Part shown: in pieces, positions 46,471 to 54,681 of the stretch
How the letters are laid out: each line of letters starts with the position of its first letter
Numbering within the stretch: the stretch's first letter is position 1
Assembly (NCBI GenBank): GCA_013359255.1
Contig: JABWCF010000003.1
Coordinates: 62,001 to 126,000, forward strand
Length of the DNA stretch: 64,000 nt
Direction: 5' to 3'
DNA from: Flavobacteriales bacterium
GTDB lineage: Bacteria; Bacteroidota; Bacteroidia; Flavobacteriales_E; Vicingaceae
Translations under genes and position numbers: made by a program
Notes under the pieces: model-generated
The model's input: the letters and a program-made list of their open reading frames with translations, nothing else
What the model was told of the DNA's origin: nothing
The model's database searches: none

Positions 46471-46546
46471 GCCATAAATCTACCTTATTTATACCAAATA
46501 AGGTAGATTAGGGAATGTTTATGGCGAGTATAAACAAGTTAGCAGG
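46471..46546 (+). repeat. Palindrome and first cassette core site
   Basis: TCTACCTTATTT / AAATAAGGTAGA form a perfect 12-bp stem (46479-46507), enclosed by GCCATAAA (46471) and TTTATGGC (46518). Thirteen bases later comes GTTAGCAGG (46538-46546), the exact complement of the inverse core CCTGCTAAC at 48195. It is read as the junction where the first cassette joined. No convincing left inverse core is seen, so it may be a secondary or attI-like site rather than an attC. The gap 46403-46605 holds nothing else recognisable. Confidence 0.65.
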
Positions 46547-46605
46547 CATGCTTTTAAACCTATTGTGAATAATGTAGTCAAATAGATAATTTAATCATCT
46601 TTAAT

Positions 46606-48189
46606 ATGAATAGGGTTATTTTTTACTTATCATTTATGCTTATTGCTAATGCAATTAAAGCTCAAACAACTAATCACGGTATTGATGTCAACTGGTATCA
46701 GACCCCAAAAGCAGCAGCGACTATAACTGGTGCTATTTCGTCAATGAATAGCGTTGGAGGTAGTGTAGCTAATGCAATGGTCGTTAAATCAAATGGAACG
46801 GTAGTTATATTTTATAGACAAGGCGGACAAAATAAATGGACACAGTCTGCAGACGGTGGCAATACCTGGACAAGTCCGGGAACGCTTTATGCACCTGCTG
46901 CAAACGGACTAACAACAATATCTGCTGACATTGATCAAAGCGACAATATCTATATCACATGGAAATCGGGAGACTTTTCCTTAGGATTTGCAAAATATAA
47001 TGGCGTTTCTTGGGTGACAACCAATACAATTAATACAATAACTCAGACAGCAGCCGATACTGTTCAATTCTCTCAAATAACATTAGACAGAAAAAACAGA
47101 ATTCACCTGATGTGGCAACAAGGGAATCATCAGAACTATAGTTCTGGAATTAAATCAACTTGCTGGTATGCTCGTTCAACCGACAATGGTAATAATTTTA
47201 ACATTGCTCAAATTTCTGACAATTCATTAGCTAATTATCATGCAGCGTTTCCTGTTGCCGATTTTGGAGGAACAAGCAGTGACACTCTTATGATTGCATG
47301 GCGAGAAAATGTGAATGGTTGTGGAAGTTCAATGCCGTCAATGTGCTCATCAAATGGCTGGAATTGGGATGTAAAAGCTCGAATTACATACGATGGTGGG
47401 GCTACATGGAATCCTGTTTTTATTCTCGAAGGAAGTGGCATAAATAATTCTGACGATGATCAATGGGATCCTAATTTAATTGTTGATAAAAATGGGATCA
47501 TTCATGCTTTTTACCACGTTTATCATAACATTACGCTGCCTGACTATAATGCTAATATTATTTATAAATATTCAGTAAATGGCGGCAATACGTGGAGTAT
47601 ACCTATTCAAATTTCAACGACAAACGTTAGAAGCCATTTAATCAAGACAGCCTATGATTTTTCTAATAATTTTGTTTGGTGTATTTGGAAAGATGAAATG
47701 GATTTTGGGAACATTACAAATAACCCACAAGCAGACCTTAAAACAGTTTACATTCAAAATACAGGAACTCCATTTATTGGTTCTCAAGAATTTATTACTG
47801 ACCACGGTAGCTCCGAAGTTGCGTTCCATAATTTCAAAGTTGGAGATGATGGGATTATGCGTGCTACCTATAACATATCAAAAATACAAGGGAAAGGCGA
47901 CACAATACTTTACACTCAAAGGAGTCTATTAACCACCGGGGCATCTGAAATATTGGTTTCAGATATTGCTAAATTATATCCAAATCCAACAACACATCAA
48001 ATAAATATTGTTCTTAATGACAATTATATAAATGAGACATATGTAATAAAAATATATAACTCACAAGGACAATTAATTGACGAACGAAAGCATAATTCAA
48101 CGCCAATTCAGCTAAATACATCAGGTGTTTATTTTGTAGAAATAAGTAACGTTAAAAGTAGGCAAATTCATAAAGTAATTCGACAATAG
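46606..48189 (+). CDS. Secreted BNR/Asp-box repeat protein with T9SS sorting domain
   Basis: A 527-residue protein with a signal peptide (residues 1-19, cut after IKAQ), then sialidase-like beta-propeller repeats with Asp-box motifs SADGGNTWTSP, STDNGNNF, TYDGGATW and SVNGGNTWSIP. The last 75 residues (IAKLYPNPTTHQINIVL to the end) are a type A T9SS C-terminal sorting domain, so the protein is exported across the outer membrane. The catalytic Arg triad of true sialidases is not clear, so an enzyme role is not claimed. It is the cargo of the first cassette. Confidence 0.85.
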   Translation: MNRVIFYLSFMLIANAIKAQTTNHGIDVNWYQTPKAAATITGAISSMNSVGGSVANAMVVKSNGTVVIFYRQGGQNKWTQSADGGNTWTSPGTLYAPAANGLTTISADIDQSDNIYITWKSGDFSLGFAKYNGVSWVTTNTINTITQTAADTVQFSQITLDRKNRIHLMWQQGNHQNYSSGIKSTCWYARSTDNGNNFNIAQISDNSLANYHAAFPVADFGGTSSDTLMIAWRENVNGCGSSMPSMCSSNGWNWDVKARITYDGGATWNPVFILEGSGINNSDDDQWDPNLIVDKNGIIHAFYHVYHNITLPDYNANIIYKYSVNGGNTWSIPIQISTTNVRSHLIKTAYDFSNNFVWCIWKDEMDFGNITNNPQADLKTVYIQNTGTPFIGSQEFITDHGSSEVAFHNFKVGDDGIMRATYNISKIQGKGDTILYTQRSLLTTGASEILVSDIAKLYPNPTTHQINIVLNDNYINETYVIKIYNSQGQLIDERKHNSTPIQLNTSGVYFVEISNVKSRQIHKVIRQ

Positions 48190-48194
48190 CACGA

Positions 48195-48333
48195 CCTGCT
48201 AACATCACCTATACGCAAGCAGGGGTTTCGTGCTTCGTAGGACAGGCAAGTTGTAAATTTCAAGTTCAGTTCTTCGTAGGAAGCTCAGTGGTTAAAATCC
48301 CTGCCTGCGTATAGCTGAGAAACGTTAGCAGTA
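48195..48333 (+). repeat. attC-like site A
   Basis: Inverse core CCTGCTAAC (48195) and core GTTAGCAGTA (48324) enclose arms TATACGCAAGCAGGG (48210) and CCCTGCCTGCGTATA (48299), which pair with one mismatch. The loop has CTTCGTAGGA twice (48233, 48272). Together they form an integron attC-type hairpin of about 139 nt. The core complements the inverse core of site B. Confidence 0.85.
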
Positions 48334-48470
48334 AGCCTAAAAGACGACAGTGCAACCCAAACAGACGACTAAAAACTGAGCATTAATAAAAAGACAAACC
48401 ATTTTGACAGGTGACCAACATAATGACCATATTCCAACGGGACAACTGAGCCGACACTCAAGCCGTCCCA

Positions 48471-48595
48471 TTGTTTTTTATTTTTCCACCACCGGACAAT
48501 TTTTAAAACAATTTTTGAAAGACAGCCACCGCACAGCAAGCACATTTGCATTTTTGCCAACGCACAAGCCGACCCAAAAATGCAAAAGAGCTTGC
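48471..48595 (+). repeat. Hairpin H1 with 5' AT-rich arm
   Basis: An AT-rich arm (48471-48523, TTTTTTATTTTT ... ATTTTTG) precedes hairpin 48536-48595: GCAAGC-ACA-TTTGCATTTTT against AAAAATGCAAA-AGA-GCTTGC, with a CACAAGCCGAC loop. The same architecture recurs at 53591, 54087 and 59559 with changed but still paired stems. Nothing else is seen in the gap 48334-48715 apart from site A and this element. Confidence 0.8.
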
Positions 48596-48715
48596 TCTTG
48601 CCTACGCACCCAAGCCCACCCCCACCCTGACACAATACGAGTGGATTTCAAGAGAAAAACGGGCAGACAACGGTATTAAATTTTAACTTTGACAATTGGA
48701 AAATTGAAGTAATAA

Positions 48716-51637
48716 ATGACGACAAAAACAGAAACAAAACAGTTTCAATATGAAATACAAAGCTATCAGGAGGACTGTGTCACAAACATTACCAGTCTTT
48801 TTGAGAGCCTTCGCCAAAAAGTGAATTTTGGTGAGGTGCTGACAGCACACCACAAAAAGAATAAATACAATTTTCCAATTCAAGACACTAAAAACATTGA
48901 CATAATGATGGAAACTGGAACGGGTAAAACCTTCACGTTTATAAAAACCATTTTTGAACTGAGCAAGCATTTCGGCTACAAAAAATTTATCATTCTTATT
49001 CCGACAGTTCCAATTCGAGAAGGAACAAAAACAAACTTAGAGGACACCAAAGATTACTTCAAAAGCTTTTACGCCAACGAGAAAGAAAAGGAAATTGAAA
49101 CCTTTGTTTACGAAGGAGGAAACATTTCAGCCGTTAGACAATTTATCGGCACTTCGCATTTATCGGTTTTGGTAATGACACCAAGTTCATTCAGCCACAA
49201 AGACAATATCTTAAACCGACCATTAGAAAAAGACATTAACACGCCTGAACTATTCATAAACAATCAGGAACCGCCAAAATCATATTTGGAATGTTTGAAA
49301 CGTCTGAATCCGATTGTAATAATGGACGAACCTCACCGTTTTGAGGGTAACGCTTTTAAAACCTATTTCGAAGGTTTTGAAAATTACTTTTTACGTTTTG
49401 GTGCTACTTTCCCAAAAAAGAAAGACAGTCTGCCTTTATCAAACGTGGCGTATGTATTAGATAGCATTTCTTCATTCCGACAAAGTTTGGTAAAGAAAAT
49501 TGTGGTTTACACGCAAGACGTAGTTGAGAACACAGACACACTCATTGGAATTGAAAAAATTGGAACAGTAAACAAAGCCCATGTAAGCACTTTAACCAAC
49601 GGAATTATTGCCAGACGAGAATTAGGAGTTGGAGCAGTTTTCAACGGTAAAAGCATAAAGAAAATAAACAAAGACACTATTGTGTTAGCAGACGACACCA
49701 TTGAAAAAGTTGATTATTCTTTGTCTGACGAATCATTACGGGCAATGATTAAGGAAACAATCAAAATTCATTTTGAGAAAGAAAAAGGTTTGTTTGAGCA
49801 AGGCGTAAAAGCTTTGACCTTGTTTTTTATGGAGAGCGACACCAGTTTATTTCGTGGCGAAAATCCGAAAGTCAAAAACATTTTTGAAGAAGAATACAAA
49901 AAGCAATACACAGAAATTGTAAACAAACTTGACCAATCAAGCGACTATTATAAATTCTTGCAGAACGATTTTGACAGCGACAATACTCTGCAAGTTCACA
50001 AAGGATATTTTTCAGGCGACAAAGGAAACGCAGACGAAAAAGTAAAAGCAGGTGTTGACGAAATTCTGAAAGACAAAAAGAAGTTACTATCGTTTGATAG
50101 TCCTACTCGTTTCATTTTCTCCATTTGGGCATTACAGGAAGGTTGGGACAATCCGAATGTATTTACCATTTGTAAACTTTCCAATCAAGGAAGTGAAATA
50201 TCAAAATTGCAACAGATTGGTAGAGGTTTACGCATTTGCGTAAATCAAAATTTACAGCGTAACACGCTTAAAAATCTTAATGACGACCAAGAAGCATTTT
50301 GGAAAATCAACAACCTTGATGTAGTTGTATCAAGCAAAGAACACGGTTTTGTTGAGGCAATTCAAAATGAAATTCTAAGCAATTCATTCCTGATTTCTGA
50401 AACATTCACCGAGCAAGAACTCATTAAGACACTCAAAGAAAAATCGGGCTTTGATGATGATACAGTAGTTACTTTGGTGGATGATATTTTGAAAGACAAG
50501 AAAATGATTGTTCGTAAGGCAATTGTTGACGGACAAAAGATTTACGAAAAATCGCCCGAGTTTTCAGCCATTCTAAAAGAACAAAATTTGCCAGAAGAAC
50601 AAGTAAAAGCAATTGAAAGTTTGTTTGCAACCGATACAAACACTTACGTTCAGAAAGCGGAGAAGAAAAGAGAGAAAAAGAAAGTTTTCATAAAGGCAAC
50701 GCATTTACAAGAGTTTCAAAACCTTTGGAACGCCATCAATAAAAATGCTTTTTATGTGTTGGAAACTTTGACAGCAGAACAGGAAAGCCAACTGATCCAA
50801 AACATAAAAACTCAAATAGAAGCGGTAAACATTGAAGAAATTCTATTGCAGACCATACGTGCAGAATTGAACGTAAACAAAATTGGCGAACAAGGAGCAA
50901 TTACAGAAAAGCTGACCGACACAGTTTCATACAAAAGCAAAGTTGATTATTTGGAATTGGTTCGCAATTTATCAAACAATACCAAAACCCCTATTTCATT
51001 TGTGGTTAAGGTTTTCAATGCTTTGAGTGATGATTTCAAGACCAAAATGCTCTGCAACAATCCTGAACAGGCACAACGAGAAATTTCAGAAATAATCAAC
51101 AAGAACTTAATTGCAATGCTCAAAGCAAACATTAAGTATGATGGAATTAATGGAACAGGTTTGCCAAACGTATTCAAGAGCGAAAAAGGAAAAACCTATT
51201 TAGATACAGGAAGCGTTGGCAAGTTTCAAAAAGACATTGCAGGCGATTTCAGTTTAAAAACCAAATGGGTATTTGAAGACGTGATTGAATATGATAGTGA
51301 TTTTGAATTGGAAATTGTGGAGCAAGACCCCGACATTGACAGCATTGAAATTTTCGGCAAACTTCCACGCCTGAAAATCAAAACACCATTGGGAGATTAC
51401 AACCCCGATTTTTGCTATGCTATAAAAAGCACCGAAGGCAACAAAATATTCCTTGTAGTGGAAGCCAAAGGCTATAAATCGTCAACGGCAATCCCTGTGG
51501 ATGAAAAAGGAAAGATTGACTTTGCCAAAAAGTATTTTGAGGCATTGGGCGAACACTACAAAGACCAAAACATTAAAATTTCATTTAAAGAACGTATCAG
51601 TAACAAGCAATTAGCAGCACTGATAAACAACGCATAA
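48716..51637 (+). CDS. res: Type III restriction enzyme, Res subunit
   Basis: A 973-residue superfamily 2 helicase-nuclease. Walker A is METGTGKTFTF (66-72), motif II is IVIMDEPHRF near 204, and motif VI is QQIGRGLRICVN. The C-terminal PD-(D/E)XK site is GDYNPDFCYA ... FLVVEAKG (residues about 895-920). It translocates with the Mod subunit and cuts unmodified DNA. It is followed 4 bp later by mod; in most described type III systems mod comes first. Aspartate codons are mainly GAC here, unlike GAT in the flanking chromosome, which points to foreign origin. Confidence 0.93.
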   Translation: MTTKTETKQFQYEIQSYQEDCVTNITSLFESLRQKVNFGEVLTAHHKKNKYNFPIQDTKNIDIMMETGTGKTFTFIKTIFELSKHFGYKKFIILIPTVPIREGTKTNLEDTKDYFKSFYANEKEKEIETFVYEGGNISAVRQFIGTSHLSVLVMTPSSFSHKDNILNRPLEKDINTPELFINNQEPPKSYLECLKRLNPIVIMDEPHRFEGNAFKTYFEGFENYFLRFGATFPKKKDSLPLSNVAYVLDSISSFRQSLVKKIVVYTQDVVENTDTLIGIEKIGTVNKAHVSTLTNGIIARRELGVGAVFNGKSIKKINKDTIVLADDTIEKVDYSLSDESLRAMIKETIKIHFEKEKGLFEQGVKALTLFFMESDTSLFRGENPKVKNIFEEEYKKQYTEIVNKLDQSSDYYKFLQNDFDSDNTLQVHKGYFSGDKGNADEKVKAGVDEILKDKKKLLSFDSPTRFIFSIWALQEGWDNPNVFTICKLSNQGSEISKLQQIGRGLRICVNQNLQRNTLKNLNDDQEAFWKINNLDVVVSSKEHGFVEAIQNEILSNSFLISETFTEQELIKTLKEKSGFDDDTVVTLVDDILKDKKMIVRKAIVDGQKIYEKSPEFSAILKEQNLPEEQVKAIESLFATDTNTYVQKAEKKREKKKVFIKATHLQEFQNLWNAINKNAFYVLETLTAEQESQLIQNIKTQIEAVNIEEILLQTIRAELNVNKIGEQGAITEKLTDTVSYKSKVDYLELVRNLSNNTKTPISFVVKVFNALSDDFKTKMLCNNPEQAQREISEIINKNLIAMLKANIKYDGINGTGLPNVFKSEKGKTYLDTGSVGKFQKDIAGDFSLKTKWVFEDVIEYDSDFELEIVEQDPDIDSIEIFGKLPRLKIKTPLGDYNPDFCYAIKSTEGNKIFLVVEAKGYKSSTAIPVDEKGKIDFAKKYFEALGEHYKDQNIKISFKERISNKQLAALINNA

Positions 51638-51641
51638 AACA

Positions 51642-53579
51642 ATGGCAGAACAAGATTTTATAAAAGCAGGATTTACAGTGGTTGGAACAGAAAACAACGA
51701 AAACAAATTGTTGAGTTTTCTGAAAGAGAACTACCCCAATGTAATCCGTGACACCGAAATAAATTTAGAAGAACTAAAAACCGTTTTGGGTTTACCGATT
51801 GACGAAAAGGTAAACGGTTACGGGTTAAACTTCGTAGGTCGAAACTTTGCAAGGGCAAAATATGCTCAAAAGACAGAAAAAGAGTTACTCCTAAATGATT
51901 CTTTAAGTAAAAACCTTGATAAAACAGAAAATTTGATTTTGAAAGGAGACAATCTTGACACTCTGAAAATCCTTAAAAATCATTACAGTGGCCAAATAAA
52001 GTGCATATACATAGACCCACCGTATAATACGAAAAGTGAAGAGTTTGTTTACCCTGATAAGTTTGATAAAGAGGAAGCGGAAGTTTTGGGCTTGGCAAAC
52101 TTAAGTGAAAGCGATTTTGCAAGAATGGACTTTAGTTTTAAAACCAAGAAGAGCCACAATGGTTGGTTGGCATTTATGTATCCTCGGCTTTTGTTGGCAA
52201 GAGATTTATTAAGCAAAGATGGTGTAATATTTATATCAATCGATGAAAATGAACATGCTCAATTAAAAATGCTCTGTGATGAAATTTTTGACGATGAAAA
52301 TTTTGCAGGCGACATTGTTTGGAAAAATAGCAGTAAAAATGATGAAGCATACATTTCTATGCAACATGAGTATGTTTTAGTCTATGTAAAGTCAAAAATT
52401 CACAATCTCGGTAAATGGGAAGAATTAAAAGAAGGACTTCCTGAAATATATAAGGCATTTGATGAGTTTAGAAAAAAACATGGAAATGATTGGGAGAAAA
52501 TCCATGAAGAGGGTTTGGCTTGGTTTAATCAATTTCCAGATTCTAATCCTATTAGAAACAGCAAGCATTACAATTGGATGGATGAAGAAGGGGTATATTT
52601 TCCCGATAATATTTCCAAGCCTGCCAAAGGTTACTATTACGACATAATACACCCAGTAACAAAACAACCTTGTAAAAAACCTGCTGGTGGTTGGCGTTTT
52701 ATTGAATCCACAATGAATGAAAAAATTGCACAAAACAAAATTCACTTTGGAAAAGACCACACAGTTGTCCCTAACAATAAAACGTATCTTAAAAACACCG
52801 AGTATCAAAGTTTAACCAGTGTAATATTTAAAGATGGTCGGGTAGCTTCCAACTGGCTTAAAACTCTTTTCGGTGTTAAAGATATTTTTACAAATCCGAA
52901 GGACTATGGTGTGCTAGTAAATTTAATGAAAGCTATTTCAATATCTAATAACGATATTGTCCTCGATTTTTTTGCTGGTTCTGGCTCAACAGGCGAAGCT
53001 GTTATGAGACTTAACGCAACAGATGGAGGAAACAGGAAATTTATTTTGTGCCAATTAGATGAGCCAATTAAAGACGATAAACCCGCTTATCAATTTTGCT
53101 TAGAAAACAATTTACCTCCAGTAATTTCAAGCATAACAATAGAACGACTAAAACGAGCAGGTGAAATAATTGCAAAGGAAGTCGAAGAAGCAAACAGCAA
53201 AACAGGAATGTTTGATGAAAATAAAAAACAAGTTCCTGATATTGGCTTTAAAGTGTTTGACAGCGTTGAAGCTCCGAAACTGAAAATAGATGACAAAGGA
53301 CAAATTTCATTTACTGAAAATCAAACGGATGCTTTAAGTCGCATTTACAATATGATTTTCACAGTAGGTTTAGACGAGCCAACACAAGTTCCTGAAGAAG
53401 TTGTAAAAGATTGCATTTACAAAATCAATAACCACTATTACATAACCAACAGCGAGAAAATTACGAGTGACGATTATTCGAACGCTATTAAAAACGGCAA
53501 AGTATTCATTGACGGTTGGACAGCCAGCCTAAACGGAACTTTGCAGAACTATAAAGAAGATGTGAAGATTGTGTTTTAA
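51642..53579 (+). CDS. mod: Type III DNA adenine methyltransferase, Mod subunit
   Basis: A 645-residue beta-class N6-adenine methyltransferase: motif IV IDPPYNT near 125 comes before the SAM-binding DFFAGSGSTGEAVMRLN near 442, which is the beta-class order. The region between them (about 200-420) is the target-recognition domain, which decides the methylated sequence and cannot be predicted here. It modifies one strand and gives Res its specificity. No simple-sequence repeat for phase variation is visible in the gene. Confidence 0.93.
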   Translation: MAEQDFIKAGFTVVGTENNENKLLSFLKENYPNVIRDTEINLEELKTVLGLPIDEKVNGYGLNFVGRNFARAKYAQKTEKELLLNDSLSKNLDKTENLILKGDNLDTLKILKNHYSGQIKCIYIDPPYNTKSEEFVYPDKFDKEEAEVLGLANLSESDFARMDFSFKTKKSHNGWLAFMYPRLLLARDLLSKDGVIFISIDENEHAQLKMLCDEIFDDENFAGDIVWKNSSKNDEAYISMQHEYVLVYVKSKIHNLGKWEELKEGLPEIYKAFDEFRKKHGNDWEKIHEEGLAWFNQFPDSNPIRNSKHYNWMDEEGVYFPDNISKPAKGYYYDIIHPVTKQPCKKPAGGWRFIESTMNEKIAQNKIHFGKDHTVVPNNKTYLKNTEYQSLTSVIFKDGRVASNWLKTLFGVKDIFTNPKDYGVLVNLMKAISISNNDIVLDFFAGSGSTGEAVMRLNATDGGNRKFILCQLDEPIKDDKPAYQFCLENNLPPVISSITIERLKRAGEIIAKEVEEANSKTGMFDENKKQVPDIGFKVFDSVEAPKLKIDDKGQISFTENQTDALSRIYNMIFTVGLDEPTQVPEEVVKDCIYKINNHYYITNSEKITSDDYSNAIKNGKVFIDGWTASLNGTLQNYKEDVKIVF

Positions 53580-53590
53580 GCCCAAGCATT

Positions 53591-53720
53591 TTGCAAGCAC
53601 ATTTGCAAACCGCACAAGCCGATACACAAGTCAAAGTTTGCAAAAGAGCTTGCAAAGCCAACGCAGACAAAAATGGTTTTAAAAAATTTTCCGACCCTCC
53701 AAAAAAAATAAAAAACGCAA
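53591..53720 (+). repeat. Hairpin H2 with 3' AT-rich arm
   Basis: Hairpin 53591-53655 (TTGCAAGC-ACA-TTTGCAAAC against GTTTGCAAA-AGA-GCTTGCAA) closes the restriction-modification unit, followed by GCCAACGCA and an AT-rich arm (53665-53720). Read in reverse complement, that arm matches the H1 arm, including TTTTTTATTTTT. The hairpin itself keeps the same orientation as H1. Confidence 0.8.
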
Positions 53721-53793
53721 CGCACAGCCGACACTATAATGACAACAAAACTCAATACTGACAATGGTTTGCAAGGACAGATGGCAAAAGGCC

Positions 53794-53931
53794 TACTGCT
53801 AACAGCGGTTTGGCGTAATGGCGGGTGCAGTGCTTCGAATGACAGTTTTGTGGTAGGTTCAAGTGCAGTTCTTCGATTGAACTTTTGTGCTAAAAATCCG
53901 CCACTACGCCAAGCCGCAAAACGTTACCTGC
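53794..53931 (+). repeat. attC-like site B
   Basis: Inverse core TACTGCTAAC (53794) and core GTTACCTGC (53923); arms CGGTTTGGCGTAATGGCGG (53806) and CCGCCACTACGCCAAGCCG (53898) pair at 17 of 19 positions. The inverse core is the exact complement of GTTAGCAGTA at site A and matches its own core only at four bases, as expected for integrated cassettes. Loop repeats of the CTTCGAATGA/CTTCGATTGA type are present. Confidence 0.85.
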
Positions 53932-54027
53932 AAGCCTAAAAGACGACACAGCAAGAATGAACGACAGAAATAAACATAAAGTAACAGGACAAATGAAACA
54001 TCAGACAGCCGACCCAAAAGCCAACGC

Positions 54028-54151
54028 TTCTGTATTTTTATTTTTTCCCACCGCACATTTTTTAAAAACAATTTTAGCCAGCCGCACAAATGGCACATTT
54101 GGTTTTGCCCGACACACAAGCCGACCCTTTGGCAAAATCAAAAGAGCCATT
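54028..54151 (+). repeat. Hairpin H3 with 5' AT-rich arm
   Basis: AT-rich arm (54028-54075, TGTATTTTTATTTTTT and TTTTTTAAAAACAATTTT) followed by hairpin 54087-54151: AAATGGC-ACA-TTTG against CAAA-AGA-GCCATTT, and an inner TTTTGCC/GGCAAAA stem. The stem sequence differs from H1, H2 and H4, yet pairing and the ACA/AGA bulge are kept. Tail TTGCCAACGCA follows. Confidence 0.8.
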
Positions 54152-54180
54152 TTTTGCCAACGCACTAACATAGAAGTAAT

Positions 54181-54681
54181 ATGAGTTTAAAAGGAGCAAA
54201 ATATATTGAAAACAAAAACATTCCTTGGGCATTAAACTTCAAGGAAGAACCTCAATTTTTCATTTACAGAATAGAACAAGAGGGAGAAAATATCAGACTA
54301 CATTATCTTGTAGAAGGCAGAGGAGTTAGCATTTATGTAACCGACCCAATAAAATATCAAGAGTTGCCTTCAAAGGTTGAAGTGATTTCAGGCGGTTGGT
54401 ATGGAGACAAAGGAAGATGGGCTCCATTGGAACGATATAAAGGAACTATCATTTGCGAGAAGGCAACTCAAATGAAAAAACTTTCTGACACAGGTGAAAA
54501 TTTCAAATTCAATGTTCGCAAACCGTTTTTATCAAGTAGTAAAATGCTGACAATAGAATCTGAAAAGGTTGGCATTGTTGAGATTAAATGTAAATCAATC
54601 ATTCCACAGGAATTTGAAATTTTACTTTTTAGCAAAAGTCAAAACAAATGGGTTCCGAGAAAATCTATGACATTTGAATAA
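54181..54681 (+). CDS. Unrecognised 166-residue protein, first gene of helicase operon
   Basis: I do not recognise this family. It has no signal peptide or membrane segment and appears to be a beta-rich soluble domain (alternating short strands, for example IRLHYLVEGRGVSIYVTD and VEVISGGWYGDKGRW). Its TAA overlaps the ATG of the helicase gene by one base (TAATG), so the two are translationally coupled and probably function together. Confidence 0.7.
   Translation: MSLKGAKYIENKNIPWALNFKEEPQFFIYRIEQEGENIRLHYLVEGRGVSIYVTDPIKYQELPSKVEVISGGWYGDKGRWAPLERYKGTIICEKATQMKKLSDTGENFKFNVRKPFLSSSKMLTIESEKVGIVEIKCKSIIPQEFEILLFSKSQNKWVPRKSMTFE

Noticed and set aside
48536-48595. Hairpin H1 as another attC site
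   Set aside because: It lacks the AAC/GTT cores, and the core complementarity seen for sites A-E is absent.
48404-48679. 91-residue open frame in the spacer before res
   Set aside because: It consists of the repeat and hairpin H1 with Thr/His-rich low-complexity translation, and is not conserved between spacers.
53739-53939. Short open frame across attC-like site B
   Set aside because: The translation is only the attC palindrome; similar frames occur at other attC sites by chance.
53957-54184. 75-residue open frame over hairpin H3
   Set aside because: It covers a structured repeat and ends at the start of the helicase operon; codon use is not gene-like.
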